Of a DNA stretch of 64,000 nucleotides, positions 53,832 to 62,819 are shown in pieces (the stretch's first letter is position 1; each line of letters starts with the position of its first letter). Position numbers and translations under genes: made by a program. The stretch lies in contig NZ_PQSU01000004.1 of the NCBI RefSeq assembly GCF_002920615.1, positions 62,001 to 126,000 of the forward strand. The letters are read 5' to 3'. This DNA is from Streptomyces sp. Ru62. Its GTDB lineage: Bacteria > Actinomycetota > Actinomycetes > Streptomycetales > Streptomycetaceae. The notes below the pieces were generated by a model that was not told the DNA's origin, did not search any database, and was given only the letters and a program-made list of their open reading frames with translations.

Positions 53832-54734
53832 TCAGACGCCGACCTCGTCGCCGGCGCCCCGCGCGACCGGAATCGCGCACTCCGCGGGGTCCCCGGCGGG
53901 CTGGGCCGCGGCGGCCGCGCGGGCGCGTCGCCGGGCCAGCGGGCCGGCCAGCGCGGTCAGCACGAGGAACGCGGCGATGGTCAGCAGGACGATCGTGGCG
54001 CCGGGCGGGACGTCCTGGTAGTACGACGTGACCGTGCCGCTGACGGCCACCACCACGCCGATCGCCACCGCGATCACGAAGGTGACGGTGAAGCTGCGGC
54101 TGAGCTGCTGTGCCGCCGCCACGGGGACGACCATCAGCGCGGACACCAGCAGCAGGCCGACGACCCGCATGGCGACCGTGACGGTGACGGCCGCGGTGAC
54201 CGCCGTCAGCAGGTTCAGCGCGCGCACCGGCAGACCCGTGACCCGGGCGAACTCCTCGTCCTGGCTGACCGCGAACAACTGGCGGCGCAGGCCCAGCGTG
54301 ACCAGCAGGACGAACGCGGCGAGCTCGCAGATCGCGGTCACGTCGGACTGGGACACCGTCGACAGGGAGCCGAACAGGTACGACACCAGGTTGGCGGTGG
54401 AGCCGCCCGGCGCGAGGTTGATCAGCATCACACCGCCGGCCATACCGCCGTAGAACAGCATGGCCAGGGCGATGTCACCGCGCGTCCTGCCGTACCAGCG
54501 GATCAGTTCCATCAGGACCGCGCCGAGGACGGAGACGGCCGTCGCCATCCACACGGGGGACGTGGACAGCAGGAAGCCGAGGCCGACGCCCGTCATGGCC
54601 ACGTGTCCGATGCCGTCGCCCATCAGGGCCTGGCGGCGCTGGACCAGGTAGATGCCGATCGCGGGCGCGGTGATGCCGACCAGCACGGCGGCCAGCAGCG
54701 CCCGCTGCATGAAGGCGTAGTTCAGGAAGTCCAT
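53832..54734 (-). CDS. znuB: Zinc ABC transporter permease
   Basis: A 300-residue ABC-3 permease with 7-8 helices (MDFLNYAFMQRALLAAVLVGITAPAIGIYLV start, GDGIGHVAM, EEFARVTGLPV). It forms the channel for zinc entry. ATG 54734 overlaps the znuC stop (TGATG). The zur gene follows after 59 bases. Confidence 0.93.
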   Translation of the reverse strand: MDFLNYAFMQRALLAAVLVGITAPAIGIYLVQRRQALMGDGIGHVAMTGVGLGFLLSTSPVWMATAVSVLGAVLMELIRWYGRTRGDIALAMLFYGGMAGGVMLINLAPGGSTANLVSYLFGSLSTVSQSDVTAICELAAFVLLVTLGLRRQLFAVSQDEEFARVTGLPVRALNLLTAVTAAVTVTVAMRVVGLLLVSALMVVPVAAAQQLSRSFTVTFVIAVAIGVVVAVSGTVTSYYQDVPPGATIVLLTIAAFLVLTALAGPLARRRARAAAAAQPAGDPAECAIPVARGAGDEVGV

Positions 54735-55504
54735 CAGCTCAGCAGTCCCGTGCGGATCGGTTCGGCGCCCGCCGGAGCGTGCGGGTGTACGTGGTCGTGG
54801 CCGGGCAGCGCGTGCTGGCCGACCGCGCGCGGGGGCGGGCCGTCGTGCAGCACGCAGCCGTCGCGCAGGACGACCGCCCGGTCGATCAGGGGCTCCAGCG
54901 GGCCCAGCTCGTGCAGCACGAGCAGGACCGTCGTACCGGCCTCGACCTGCTGCCTCAGGGTGCGGGCCAGGATCTCCTGGCTGGCCAGGTCGACGCCCGC
55001 CATCGGCTCGTCCATGATCAGCAGCTCGGGCTCGGCGACCAGCGCGCGGGCGATCAGCACCCGCTGGTGCTGGCCGCCGGACAGGGCGTTCACGGAGTCC
55101 TTGGCGCGGTCCGCCATGCCGACCAGCTCCAGGGCGGCGCGCACGGCCTCCCGGTCGCTCCTGCGGAAGACGCCGAAGCGGGTGCGGGACAGGCGGCCCG
55201 AGGAGACGATCTCGGTGACCGTCGCCGGGACCCCGCCCGCGGCCGTCGTCCGCTGCGGCACGTAGCCCACGCGCGCCCACTCCCGGAAGGACCGGCGCGG
55301 GGTGCCGAACAGCTCGATCGTGCCGCCGCTCACCGGCACCTGGCCGATGATCGTGCGGATCGCCGTGGACTTGCCGGAACCGTTCGCGCCGAGCAGCGCG
55401 ACGACCTCGCCGCGGCCGACGGTGAGGTCGATGCCGCGCAGCACGGGGCGCGCGCCGAGTTCGGCGGTCACGCCGCGCAGGGCTATGACAGGCTCGCTGG
55501 TCAT
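54734..55504 (-). CDS. znuC: Zinc ABC transporter ATPase
   Basis: A 256-residue ABC ATPase. Walker A GANGSGKS, signature LSGGQHQR, Walker B LLIMDEPMAGVD; the C-terminus has a His-rich GHDHVHPHAP that can bind zinc. Start ATG 55504 lies 11 bases after the znuA stop codon. It energises zinc uptake. Confidence 0.93.
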   Translation of the reverse strand: MTSEPVIALRGVTAELGARPVLRGIDLTVGRGEVVALLGANGSGKSTAIRTIIGQVPVSGGTIELFGTPRRSFREWARVGYVPQRTTAAGGVPATVTEIVSSGRLSRTRFGVFRRSDREAVRAALELVGMADRAKDSVNALSGGQHQRVLIARALVAEPELLIMDEPMAGVDLASQEILARTLRQQVEAGTTVLLVLHELGPLEPLIDRAVVLRDGCVLHDGPPPRAVGQHALPGHDHVHPHAPAGAEPIRTGLLS

Positions 55505-55515
55505 CTCGTCTCCTG

Positions 55516-56496
55516 TCACTTGGCGCCCAGTGCCTGCTGGAGCGCCTTGAGGTTGGCCCGCTGGACCGCGAAGTAGTCCTTGCCGCGGGATTTGCCGGTG
55601 ATGCCCTCGATCGGGTCGAGGACGTCGGTCTTCAGCCCCGTGTCGTGGGCGATGGTCTTGGCCGTCCTGTCGCTGACGAGCGTCTCGTAGAAGACCGTGG
55701 AGACGCCGTCGGCCCTGGCCATCTTCTCCAGGTCCCTGACCCGGGCGGCGCTCGGCTCGGACTCGGGGTCGAGGCCGTTGATGGCCTCCTCGGTGAGGCC
55801 GTAGCGCTCGGCGAGGTAGCCGAAGGCGGCGTGCGTGGTGATGAAGACCTTGCTCCTGGTGTGCGCGAGGCCGTCCTTGAACTCGGTGTTCAGGTCGTTC
55901 AGTTGCTTCACCAGGGCGGCGGTGTTCTTCTTGTAGTCGGCGGCGTGCTCCGGGTCGGCCTTCTCGAAGGCCTTGCCGACGCCCTCGGCGACCTGGGCGT
56001 AGCGCACCGGGTCGATCCACAGGTGCGGGTCCTTGCCGGTGGATTCCCCGTCCTCGTGGCTGTCGTGCTCGGCCGCGTGGCCGCCGACCTCGTTGCCGTG
56101 GTCCTCCAGCGTGGTCAGGGAGGCCGCGTCGATCTTGGTCCTGACCGAGGACTGGGCCACCGCGTCGTCGACGGACGGCTGGAGGTCCTTCAGATACAGC
56201 ACCGCGTCGGACTCCTCCAGCGAGGCGATCTGCTGGGGGCTGATCTCCAGGTCGTGCGGTTCCTGGCCGGGCGAGGTGAGGGTGGTGACGTGGACGTGGT
56301 CCCCGCCGATCCGGTCGGCGAGGAAGGCCATCGGGTAGAACGACGCGACGACGTCGAACTTGCTCGTGTTGGCCGCGACCGCCTTGTCGCCGGAGCAGGC
56401 GGACAGCGTGCCGATCCCGAGGGCGGTGGCCGCGGCGACCGCGGCGGCGGGTATGAGGCGCCGCGCGCGGGGGCGGGTGTGTCGTCGTACGTTCAT
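55516..56496 (-). CDS. znuA: Zinc ABC transporter substrate-binding lipoprotein
   Basis: A 326-residue cluster-9 binding protein. The lipobox SAC gives the anchor Cys at residue 34; [34 protein letters not shown] and a His/Asp/Glu-rich loop ([13 protein letters not shown]) before HLWIDP are ZnuA marks, and [13 protein letters not shown] supplies a later His. ATG 56496 directly follows a Zur-type box, so the mRNA is probably leaderless. Promoter and neighbours show a Zur-regulated operon. Confidence 0.93.
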   Translation of the reverse strand: MNVRRHTRPRARRLIPAAAVAAATALGIGTLSACSGDKAVAANTSKFDVVASFYPMAFLADRIGGDHVHVTTLTSPGQEPHDLEISPQQIASLEESDAVLYLKDLQPSVDDAVAQSSVRTKIDAASLTTLEDHGNEVGGHAAEHDSHEDGESTGKDPHLWIDPVRYAQVAEGVGKAFEKADPEHAADYKKNTAALVKQLNDLNTEFKDGLAHTRSKVFITTHAAFGYLAERYGLTEEAINGLDPESEPSAARVRDLEKMARADGVSTVFYETLVSDRTAKTIAHDTGLKTDVLDPIEGITGKSRGKDYFAVQRANLKALQQALGAK

Positions 56497-56533
56497 GACA
56501 GTCATTTTCAACAAACATGGAAACCGTTGTCAA
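56496..56533 (-). promoter_or_regulatory. Zur box and promoter of znuA
   Basis: On the minus strand TGAAAATGACTGTCA (56510-56496) fits the Zur consensus TGAAAATnATTTTCA in its left arm and partly in the right. TTGACA at 56533-56528 and GAAAAT at 56509-56504 are separated by 18 bases, so the box covers the -10 and the start point. The ATG of znuA begins at the last base of the box. Confidence 0.75.
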
Positions 56534-56656
56534 CAACGCTCGTCAGGCGGTCTGGGCAGGGGCCGATTTGGTCGTGGGGGAGCATGCGCCGGTAACCTGA
56601 ATCATTCGCTGGAAGCATCTCGCTTCAACGCCCGTCGTCGTAATGAAGAGAGCACC

Positions 56657-58039
56657 GTGGCCGCCGACAAGATCGACACCATCGTCAGCCTGAGCAAGCG
56701 CCGTGGCTTCGTTTTCCCCTGCAGTGAGATCTACGGCGGACAGCGTGCCGCCTGGGACTACGGACCGCTCGGTGTCGAGCTGAAGGAGAACATCAAGCGC
56801 CAGTGGTGGCGCTACATGGTGACGTCGCGCGAGGACGTCGTCGGTATCGACTCGTCCGTCATCCTGGCCCCCGAGGTCTGGGTGGCCTCCGGCCACGTCG
56901 CCACCTTCACGGACCCGCTGACCGAGTGCACCGCGTGCCACAAGCGGTTCCGCGCCGACCACCTGGAGGAGGCGTACGAGGAGAAGAAGGGCCACGCCCC
57001 GGCGAACGGCCTCGCGGACATCAACTGCCCGAACTGCGGCAACAAGGGCCAGTTCACCGAGCCCAAGCAGTTCTCGGGTCTGCTCTCCACGCACCTCGGC
57101 CCGACCCAGGACTCCGGCTCCGTCGCGTACCTGCGCCCCGAGACCGCCCAGGGCATCTTCACCAACTTCGCCCAGGTGCAGACCACCTCGCGCCGCAAGC
57201 CGCCGTTCGGCATCGCCCAGATGGGCAAGTCGTTCCGCAACGAGATCACGCCGGGCAACTTCATCTTCCGCACCCGCGAGTTCGAGCAGATGGAGATGGA
57301 GTTCTTCGTCAAGCCGGGCGAGGACGAGCAGTGGCAGGAGTACTGGATGGAGCAGCGCTGGAACTGGTACACCGGCCTGGGCCTGCGTGAGGAGAACATG
57401 CGCTGGTACGAGCACCCGAAGGAGAAGCTCTCCCACTACTCCAAGCGCACCGCCGACATCGAGTACCGCTTCCAGTTCGGCGGCTCGGAGTGGGGCGAGC
57501 TGGAGGGTGTCGCCAACCGCACCGACTACGACCTCTCGGCGCACTCCAAGGCCTCCGGCCAGGACCTCTCCTACTTCGACCAGGAGGCCGGCGAGCGCTG
57601 GACGCCGTACGTCATCGAGCCGGCGGCGGGTGTCGGCCGCACCATGCTGGCCTTCCTGCTCGACGCCTACGTCGAGGACGAGGCGCCCAACGCCAAGGGC
57701 AAGATGGAGAAGCGCACGGTGCTGCGCCTGGACCACCGCCTGGCCCCGGTGAAGGTCGCCGTGCTGCCCCTGTCGCGCAACCCCGAGCTGTCCCCGAAGG
57801 CCAAGGGCCTCGCCCAGGCGCTGCGGCAGAACTGGAACATCGAGTTCGACGACGCCGGTGCCATCGGCCGCCGCTACCGCCGCCAGGACGAGATCGGTAC
57901 GCCGTACTGCGTGACCGTCGACTTCGACACGCTGGAGGACAACGCGGTCACCGTCCGCGAGCGTGACTCCATGAAGCAGGAGCGCGTGTCGCTCGACCAG
58001 ATCGAGGGCTACCTGGCCCAGCGTCTCGTGGGCGCCTAG
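56657..58039 (+). CDS. glyS: Glycyl-tRNA synthetase
   Basis: A 460-residue single-chain (alpha-2 type) class II synthetase. [18 protein letters not shown] begins motif 1, [25 protein letters not shown] covers motif 2, and [14 protein letters not shown] is motif 3. Two Cys pairs (CTACH and CPNC) form the zinc insertion. C-terminal anticodon-binding domain follows. GTG 56657 is used; upstream AAGAGAG may serve as ribosome site. A GAAGC/GCTTC hairpin at about 56621-56635 lies in the 5' region. Confidence 0.97.
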   Translation: MAADKIDTIVSLSKRRGFVFPCSEIYGGQRAAWDYGPLGVELKENIKRQWWRYMVTSREDVVGIDSSVILAPEVWVASGHVATFTDPLTECTACHKRFRADHLEEAYEEKKGHAPANGLADINCPNCGNKGQFTEPKQFSGLLSTHLGPTQDSGSVAYLRPETAQGIFTNFAQVQTTSRRKPPFGIAQMGKSFRNEITPGNFIFRTREFEQMEMEFFVKPGEDEQWQEYWMEQRWNWYTGLGLREENMRWYEHPKEKLSHYSKRTADIEYRFQFGGSEWGELEGVANRTDYDLSAHSKASGQDLSYFDQEAGERWTPYVIEPAAGVGRTMLAFLLDAYVEDEAPNAKGKMEKRTVLRLDHRLAPVKVAVLPLSRNPELSPKAKGLAQALRQNWNIEFDDAGAIGRRYRRQDEIGTPYCVTVDFDTLEDNAVTVRERDSMKQERVSLDQIEGYLAQRLVGA

Positions 58040-58048
58040 TCACACCGC

Positions 58049-58091
58049 CGGATGCCGGGCGAGCCGCCAGCGCGGACTCGTCCGGCATCCG
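58049..58091. terminator. glyS/chitinase convergent terminator
   Basis: CGGATGCCGG pairs with CCGGCATCCG at 58082-58091, with inner GCGAG/CTCGT pairing. It lies between the glyS stop codon and the chitinase stop (58107), so it acts for both convergent genes. Confidence 0.8.
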
Positions 58092-58106
58092 CGTGTCCGC
58101 CCCCGC

Positions 58107-59159
58107 TCAGCGGCCCTGGAGCGCCTTGACGTTGTCGCCGAAGGTCCAGTTCTTCGCACCGTCCCAGTTGACCGACCACGTCATCAGGCCCTTGAGCGAC
58201 GTTCCGTAGTGCCTCCACGCCTGGGAGACCAGGGACGGGGACATGTAGCCGCCGCCCGCGCCGGACTGGGCGGGCAGGCCGGGCACCTGCTTGTCGTACG
58301 GCACCCTGATCGTCGTGCCCTGCACCACCAGGCCCTTGTTCAGGCAGTCGGTCTGGGCGGTGAAGCCCTGCACCGTGCCGGCCGCGTAGGAGTCGCCGGA
58401 GCAGCCGTACATGCTGCCGTTGTAGTACTGCATGTTCAGCCACCACAGGCGGCCGTTGTCCGCGTACTTCTTGATGACCGGCAGGTACGCGCCCCAGATG
58501 GAGCCGTAGGTGACGCTGCCGCCGGTGACGTACGCCGTCTCCGGGGCCATCGTCAGGCCGAAGCCCGCCGGCATCTGCCCGAGGATCCCGTCGATGATGC
58601 GGATCAGGTTGGCCTGGGACGTGGACAGTTGGCCGATGGTCCCGCTGCCCACCAGGCCCGTCTCGATGTCGATGTCGATGCCGTCGAAGTTGTACTTCTT
58701 CAGGATGGGCACGATCGTCGCGACGAAGCGGTCGGCCACGGTGGCGGAGCTGAGGTCGATACCGGCCGCCGCACCGCCGATGGACAGCAGGATCGTCTGG
58801 CCGGACGCCTTGGCCGCGCACATCTCGGCCGGCGTGGCCACCTTCACGCCGGCGTCCATGCCGTCCTCCCACAGGGCCGTGCCGTCGGAGCGGATCACCG
58901 GGAAGGCCGCGTTGATCACGTTGTAGCCGTGGGCGGGGATGCGGGAGTCGGTGATCGGGGTCCAGCCGAAGGGCGGGTGGACCCCGTTCGCGGCGCCGTC
59001 CCAGTTCTCCCAGTACCCCTGGAGCACCTTGCCCGCCGGCCTCGGCTTGACCGCGCAGGTGTCGGCGGCGGAGGCGGCGGGCGCGGTGGCGATCACCAGC
59101 GGGGCGAGAACGGCCGAGGTGAGCGCGGCGGTGAGGACGCGCAGGGTACGGCGGAGCAT
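58107..59159 (-). CDS. Secreted GH18 chitinase
   Basis: A 350-residue GH18 chitinase. The signal peptide is about 1-32 (ending SAASA-type before DTC). The catalytic DGIDIDIE at 159-166 gives Glu166 as acid; SIGG and MTWSVNWDG are other GH18 marks. There is no obvious carbohydrate-binding module. DasR-type dyads lie in its promoter, so N-acetylglucosamine control is expected. ATG 59159. Confidence 0.93.
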   Translation of the reverse strand: MLRRTLRVLTAALTSAVLAPLVIATAPAASAADTCAVKPRPAGKVLQGYWENWDGAANGVHPPFGWTPITDSRIPAHGYNVINAAFPVIRSDGTALWEDGMDAGVKVATPAEMCAAKASGQTILLSIGGAAAGIDLSSATVADRFVATIVPILKKYNFDGIDIDIETGLVGSGTIGQLSTSQANLIRIIDGILGQMPAGFGLTMAPETAYVTGGSVTYGSIWGAYLPVIKKYADNGRLWWLNMQYYNGSMYGCSGDSYAAGTVQGFTAQTDCLNKGLVVQGTTIRVPYDKQVPGLPAQSGAGGGYMSPSLVSQAWRHYGTSLKGLMTWSVNWDGAKNWTFGDNVKALQGR

Positions 59160-59217
59160 GGGGCCTCCCGGTGGGGGTCGGTGAGCGTGAGCCATGTCGC
59201 AGACATGACACTGCTCG

Positions 59218-59250
59218 TGGTCCAGACCTCTCGTCAATAGGTCTGGACCA
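59218..59250 (-). promoter_or_regulatory. Chitinase promoter with DasR-type repeats
   Basis: TGGTCCAGACCT (59218-59229) and its exact reverse complement (59239-59250) flank a 9-base spacer that includes TTGACG on the minus strand, a good -35. The 12-base element is typical of Streptomyces chitinase promoters and close to DasR sites (TGGTCTAGACCA). Repression by DasR and control by ChiR-like systems are known for this family. Confidence 0.75.
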
Positions 59251-59264
59251 AAAGCCCGCCGGGC

Positions 59265-60692
59265 TCAGCCCACCGTCCGTGGCAGCCGCAGGCTCAGCAG
59301 CCCCGTCAGCACGATCCCGCCCAACTGCACCAGCAACGTGCTGACCAGCGCGTCCCGCATGCCCAGATGCGGGACCAGGGTCAGGAACAGCGTGCCCAGC
59401 GTGGCCACCCCCAGCGCCAGCGCCGACTGCTGCGTGGTGACCATCACCCCGCTGCCGACCCCGGCCCGCGCGGGCGGCACCTCGGACATCACCAGCCGCA
59501 TGATGTTGGGCAGTTGGAGCGCCTGCCCCGCACCGGCCACCGCCGCGCCCGGCAGCAGCGAGACGACGTCCAGCCGGGGCCAGTCCCGCCACGCGGCCAG
59601 CACGATCAGCAGCACGCCCACGCCCTGGAGCACGGATCCGGCCGTGACCACCCGGGTGCCGAAACGGGCGATCAGCCGGGGCCCGGCCAGGGAGACGAGC
59701 AGGAACGCCACGGCCATCGGCGCCAGCGCCAGCCCGGCCGGCACCGGCCCGAGCCCGGCACCCTGCTGCAACGCCAGCGCGATGATGAACATGAACCCGC
59801 TGAAGCCGATGGAGAACGGCACCATCAGCTCCAGACCGCGCCGCATGGACGGCACCCGGAACAGGCTCGGCGGCACCAGCGGGGTCCGCCCCGAGCGGTC
59901 CGCCCGCCGCTCCACCACCCAGAACGCGCCCGCCGCGAAGGGGAACGCGATCAGTGACAGCCAGGTCCACAGCGGCCAGCCGGCCGCCCTGCCCTCGGTG
60001 AGCGGCGCGAGCAGCGTCAGCAGGGACACCGCGAGCAGCACGGTGCCCGGCCCGTCCACGGGCTCGGGGTGCTGCGACCGGGTCTCCGGCACGAACCGGG
60101 CGGCGAGCACGAGACCCAGTACGACCACCGGCACATTGACGAGGAAGATGGCCCGCCACCCGGTCCCGGCGATGTCCGCGGCGACCAGCACCCCGCCGAG
60201 GATCTGCCCGGCGACCATGGACAGCCCGGCCGTGGCGCCGTAGAGGCTCATGGCCTTCGCCCGGCGCGCGCCGCTCGTGGCGGACTGGATGGTGGCGAGC
60301 ACCTGCGGCAGCATCGCGGCGGCGGAGGCGCCCTGCGCGACCCGCGCCGCGACCAGGCTCCAGGCGCCGGGCGCGAGTCCGCAGGCCAGAGAGGTGAGCC
60401 CGAAGGCGGCCATCCCGGCGAGGAACAGCCGGCGCCGGCCGAACAGGTCCCCGAGCCGCCCGCCGAGCACGAGCAGCACGGCGTACGCGACCCCGTACCC
60501 GGCGACGACCAGCTCCAGCACGGCCTCGCCCGCGGCGAGATCGGCGCCGATGGTCGGCAGGGCGACGTTGACGATGAAGAAGTCGACCAGCGGCAGCGCC
60601 GCGGCCAGCAGGACGGTGAACAGCCCGGGCCCGGTGAGCGCGGGCGGCGCCGCCGTCGGCCGGACGGCGGGGGCGGTGACGGTTTCACTCAT
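59265..60692 (-). CDS. MFS exporter, DHA2 type
   Basis: A 475-residue 14-helix exporter (GGRLGDLFGRRRLFLAG in loop 2-3, RVAQGASAAAMLPQVLATI in helix 4). It is divergent from an XRE regulator across 191 bases containing CTGGTA-type dyads, so that regulator is the likely controller. Substrate unknown. ATG 60692. Confidence 0.9.
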   Translation of the reverse strand: MSETVTAPAVRPTAAPPALTGPGLFTVLLAAALPLVDFFIVNVALPTIGADLAAGEAVLELVVAGYGVAYAVLLVLGGRLGDLFGRRRLFLAGMAAFGLTSLACGLAPGAWSLVAARVAQGASAAAMLPQVLATIQSATSGARRAKAMSLYGATAGLSMVAGQILGGVLVAADIAGTGWRAIFLVNVPVVVLGLVLAARFVPETRSQHPEPVDGPGTVLLAVSLLTLLAPLTEGRAAGWPLWTWLSLIAFPFAAGAFWVVERRADRSGRTPLVPPSLFRVPSMRRGLELMVPFSIGFSGFMFIIALALQQGAGLGPVPAGLALAPMAVAFLLVSLAGPRLIARFGTRVVTAGSVLQGVGVLLIVLAAWRDWPRLDVVSLLPGAAVAGAGQALQLPNIMRLVMSEVPPARAGVGSGVMVTTQQSALALGVATLGTLFLTLVPHLGMRDALVSTLLVQLGGIVLTGLLSLRLPRTVG

Positions 60693-60719
60693 GCTCCCGA
60701 GCCTGGAGCACCCCTCAGG

Positions 60720-60841
60720 CTGGTACCAGAGTCTGCTCATCCTGGTAGCAGAACTACCCGGCACCACCCGGAGACCCGGCCGGATTCCCGGCCCGGCCCC
60801 CAGGTCATGCTGGTGGTCGGCGGCCCTTGTCCTGGTACTGG
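60720..60841. promoter_or_regulatory. CTGGTA-type operator sites between MFS and XRE genes
   Basis: CTGGTACCAG at 60720-60729 is a perfect palindrome; CTGGTAGCAG at 60742-60751 and CTGGTACTGG at 60832-60841 are related. Three sites in 122 bases in a divergent region point to a DNA-binding regulator, probably the neighbouring XRE protein. Confidence 0.5.
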
Positions 60842-60883
60842 AAGCACCTGGAAACAGGTTGGCCGGACCGGCACCCTGGACGT

Positions 60884-61756
60884 ATGACGACCTCGGTCCA
60901 GGAAACCCGGGCGCAGCCCGCCCGGGGAGCGGAGATCCGCCGGCACGAGCTGGCCGCGTTCCTGCGCAGCAGACGGGAGCGCATCACGCCGGAACAGGTG
61001 GGCCTGCCGCGCGGGACCCGCCGGCGCACCCCCGGGCTGCGCCGCGAGGAGGTCGCCCACCTCTCCGCGGTCGGCGTCACCTGGTACACCTGGCTCGAAC
61101 AGGCCCGTGACATCCAGGTCTCCGTCCAGGTCCTCGACGCCCTCGCACGCGCCCTGCGCCTGGACGCCAGCGAACGCGCCCACCTCTTCCAGCTGGCCGG
61201 CGCGACGGACCCCACCCCGGCGGCGAACTGCCCGAGCGTCACCCCCGCCCTGCGCCAGATGCTGACCGGGCTGGAGCCGATCCCCGCCTGCATCCAGAAC
61301 AGCCGGTACGACATCCTCGCCTACAACCGCACCTACGGCCGCCTCCTGGGCGACCTGGACGCGATTCCGCCCGAGGACCGCAACTGCATGCTCCTCGTCC
61401 ACACCAACAAGGAGTGGCAGGCGGCGGTCGTCCACCTGGAGAAGACCCAGCGCCTGATGGCCGCCCGGCTGCGCGCCGCCCTGGCCGGCCATCTCGGCGA
61501 GCCGGCCTGGAAGATGCTCCTGAGGCGGCTGGACGAGTCACCCGCCTTCCGCGAGAACTGGCGGCGCTACGAGGTGGTCGACACCCGCTCCAAGTCCAAG
61601 GAGTTCCTCAACCCCTACGTGGGCCGCCTCAGCCTGGAGCACACGGACCTGTGGCTCGCCCCCGACGTGGGCGCCCGGATGGTGACGTACACGCCGAGGA
61701 ACGAGGAGACCCGGCAGCGGCTGGAGAAGCTGTACGAGATCGCGTGCGGACGCTGA
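60884..61756 (+). CDS. XRE-family regulator with MmyB-like domain
   Basis: A 290-residue regulator of the same type as those at 13418 and 37699: HTH RRRTPGLRREEVAHLSAVGVTWYTWLEQ, then an MmyB-like ligand-binding domain with IQNSRYDILAYNRTYG and SKSKEFLNPYVGRLSLEHTDLWL. It likely controls the divergent MFS exporter. ATG 60884. Confidence 0.85.
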   Translation: MTTSVQETRAQPARGAEIRRHELAAFLRSRRERITPEQVGLPRGTRRRTPGLRREEVAHLSAVGVTWYTWLEQARDIQVSVQVLDALARALRLDASERAHLFQLAGATDPTPAANCPSVTPALRQMLTGLEPIPACIQNSRYDILAYNRTYGRLLGDLDAIPPEDRNCMLLVHTNKEWQAAVVHLEKTQRLMAARLRAALAGHLGEPAWKMLLRRLDESPAFRENWRRYEVVDTRSKSKEFLNPYVGRLSLEHTDLWLAPDVGARMVTYTPRNEETRQRLEKLYEIACGR

Positions 61757-61760
61757 CCCC

Positions 61761-61818
61761 CAGCGGGCGGCGCTGAGCCTCAGCGGGCGCTGCCCCCCAG
61801 CGGGTGCTGATCCTCAGC
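61761..61818. repeat. Three imperfect CAGCGGG repeats
   Basis: CAGCGGG-GCTG-type units start at 61761, 61781 and 61798, with 17-20-base spacing, right after the XRE stop codon and up to the DUF6766 stop. They may act as a weak convergent terminator. Confidence 0.6.
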
Positions 61819-62310
61819 CCTCCACCCCGGTGGCGGTGTGGGCCGCGCCGACCGGCTTGGACTCGGGGGAGCCGCGCTGGCGCAGATAGACGGAGAGGAT
61901 GGCCATCGAGGCGACGGCCAGCAGTTCGGACTGCCGGTTCTGCAGCGTGCGGTCCCAGAAGTCGGCACAGCCCAGGTACGCCCACCAGGAGACCGGCGCC
62001 TGGAGCTGGCGCAGGTGCTCCTCGTTGTAGGCGGCGACGCCGGTGATGGACTGGGCGAGCCAGGACCAGGCGAAGACGGCGGCCATCACGAGACCCAGCG
62101 AGCGGGCGTACATCCGCTGCCGCCAGCCCGTGGCGGCGGCCCAGCGCGGCGACTCCGGGCCGGCGTGCTCGCCGACCTTCTGGTCCCGGTCGCTCTCCAC
62201 CCCGGCCTTGTGCAACTCCCACGGCCTGCCCGGCGAGGGTGAGCAGGAAGCCGGTGAAGAAGGCGAGCGTCAGGCTTGTTGTGCTTCAGGAAGCGGGTGT
62301 GGCGGTTCAC
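61814..62310 (-). pseudogene. DUF6766 family protein, frameshifted and shortened
   Basis: GTG 62310 begins VNRHTRFLKHNK, then the reading continues in a second frame as LTLAFFTGFLLTLAGQAVG, and then in a third frame from ELHKAGVESDRDQKVGEHA through ARSLGLVMAAVFAWSWLAQSI to QRGSPESKPVG...GVEG. This matches the parts of a two-repeat DUF6766 membrane protein, but the first repeat's loop and second helix are missing and two frame changes interrupt it. I infer an inactivated gene. The start overlaps the small peptide stop at 62307-62309. Confidence 0.65.
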
Positions 62311-62390
62311 CGTCGCATCAGCCCCACGGCGGTGAAGTAGCCGAGCCCGCTGCCCACGGTCAGCAGGACCAGGGTGAACAGGGCGCGCAT
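62307..62390 (-). CDS. Small single-helix membrane peptide (27 residues)
   Basis: ATG 62390 to TGA 62307 encodes 27 residues beginning MRALFTLVLLTVGSG and ending GLMRR: one hydrophobic helix flanked by Arg. Its stop overlaps the GTG of the DUF6766 remnant (GTGA), a sign of translational coupling. No family recognised; small size makes the call tentative, but composition and coupling favour a real gene. Confidence 0.5.
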   Translation of the reverse strand: MRALFTLVLLTVGSGLGYFTAVGLMRR

Positions 62391-62819
62391 GACCGGCTCA
62401 GCCCCCCTTCACCTTGCACTGGTACGGCTGCCCGGGCCGCGGCGCACAGCCCGCGGCGGTGACCAGTCAGCCGGCTGAGAAGGCGGACAGGAACAGGGTG
62501 TCGCGGTCCAGGACGACCTGTGCCTGCCGGCCGTGGACCCGGACGGCGGACTGCTCGACCTCCTGCCGGGCCCGCGGGGCGAGCGCCGGCGCGGTCAGTC
62601 CCGTACGCCTCCAGCACGGCAAGGAAACCTCCACGGGATCGGCGAAGCCGCTGCCGCACATCGTGGAACGGCACCCCCACCACCCCCGGCAGCCGCGCCG
62701 CACCCGGCACGGACAACCGGGCGTTCGGGCTAGCCGGCCAGGGGGGCGGGTGCGGGGGGCTCAGCCGGGCGGCCGAGGCCGGTGCAGGGTCCGAGCGGCG
62801 CCCCGTCGGGCCCTCGGTG
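62391..62819. other. Gap with degraded coding fragments, no intact gene
   Basis: About 430 bases. Minus-strand pieces such as GCAPRPGQPYQCKVKGG (near 62400-62450) and VVLDRDTLFLSAF (near 62475) look like broken protein ends, but none forms a complete frame with a start. I see no terminator or repeat worth naming. Confidence 0.4.

Noticed and set aside
56534..56656. T-box or riboswitch before glyS
   Set aside because: The region is short with one small hairpin; no T-box anticodon loop or antiterminator bulge is seen.
62391..62819. A gene in the gap before the last exporter
   Set aside because: Fragments are in several frames without starts and the composition is atypical; described as a gap instead.
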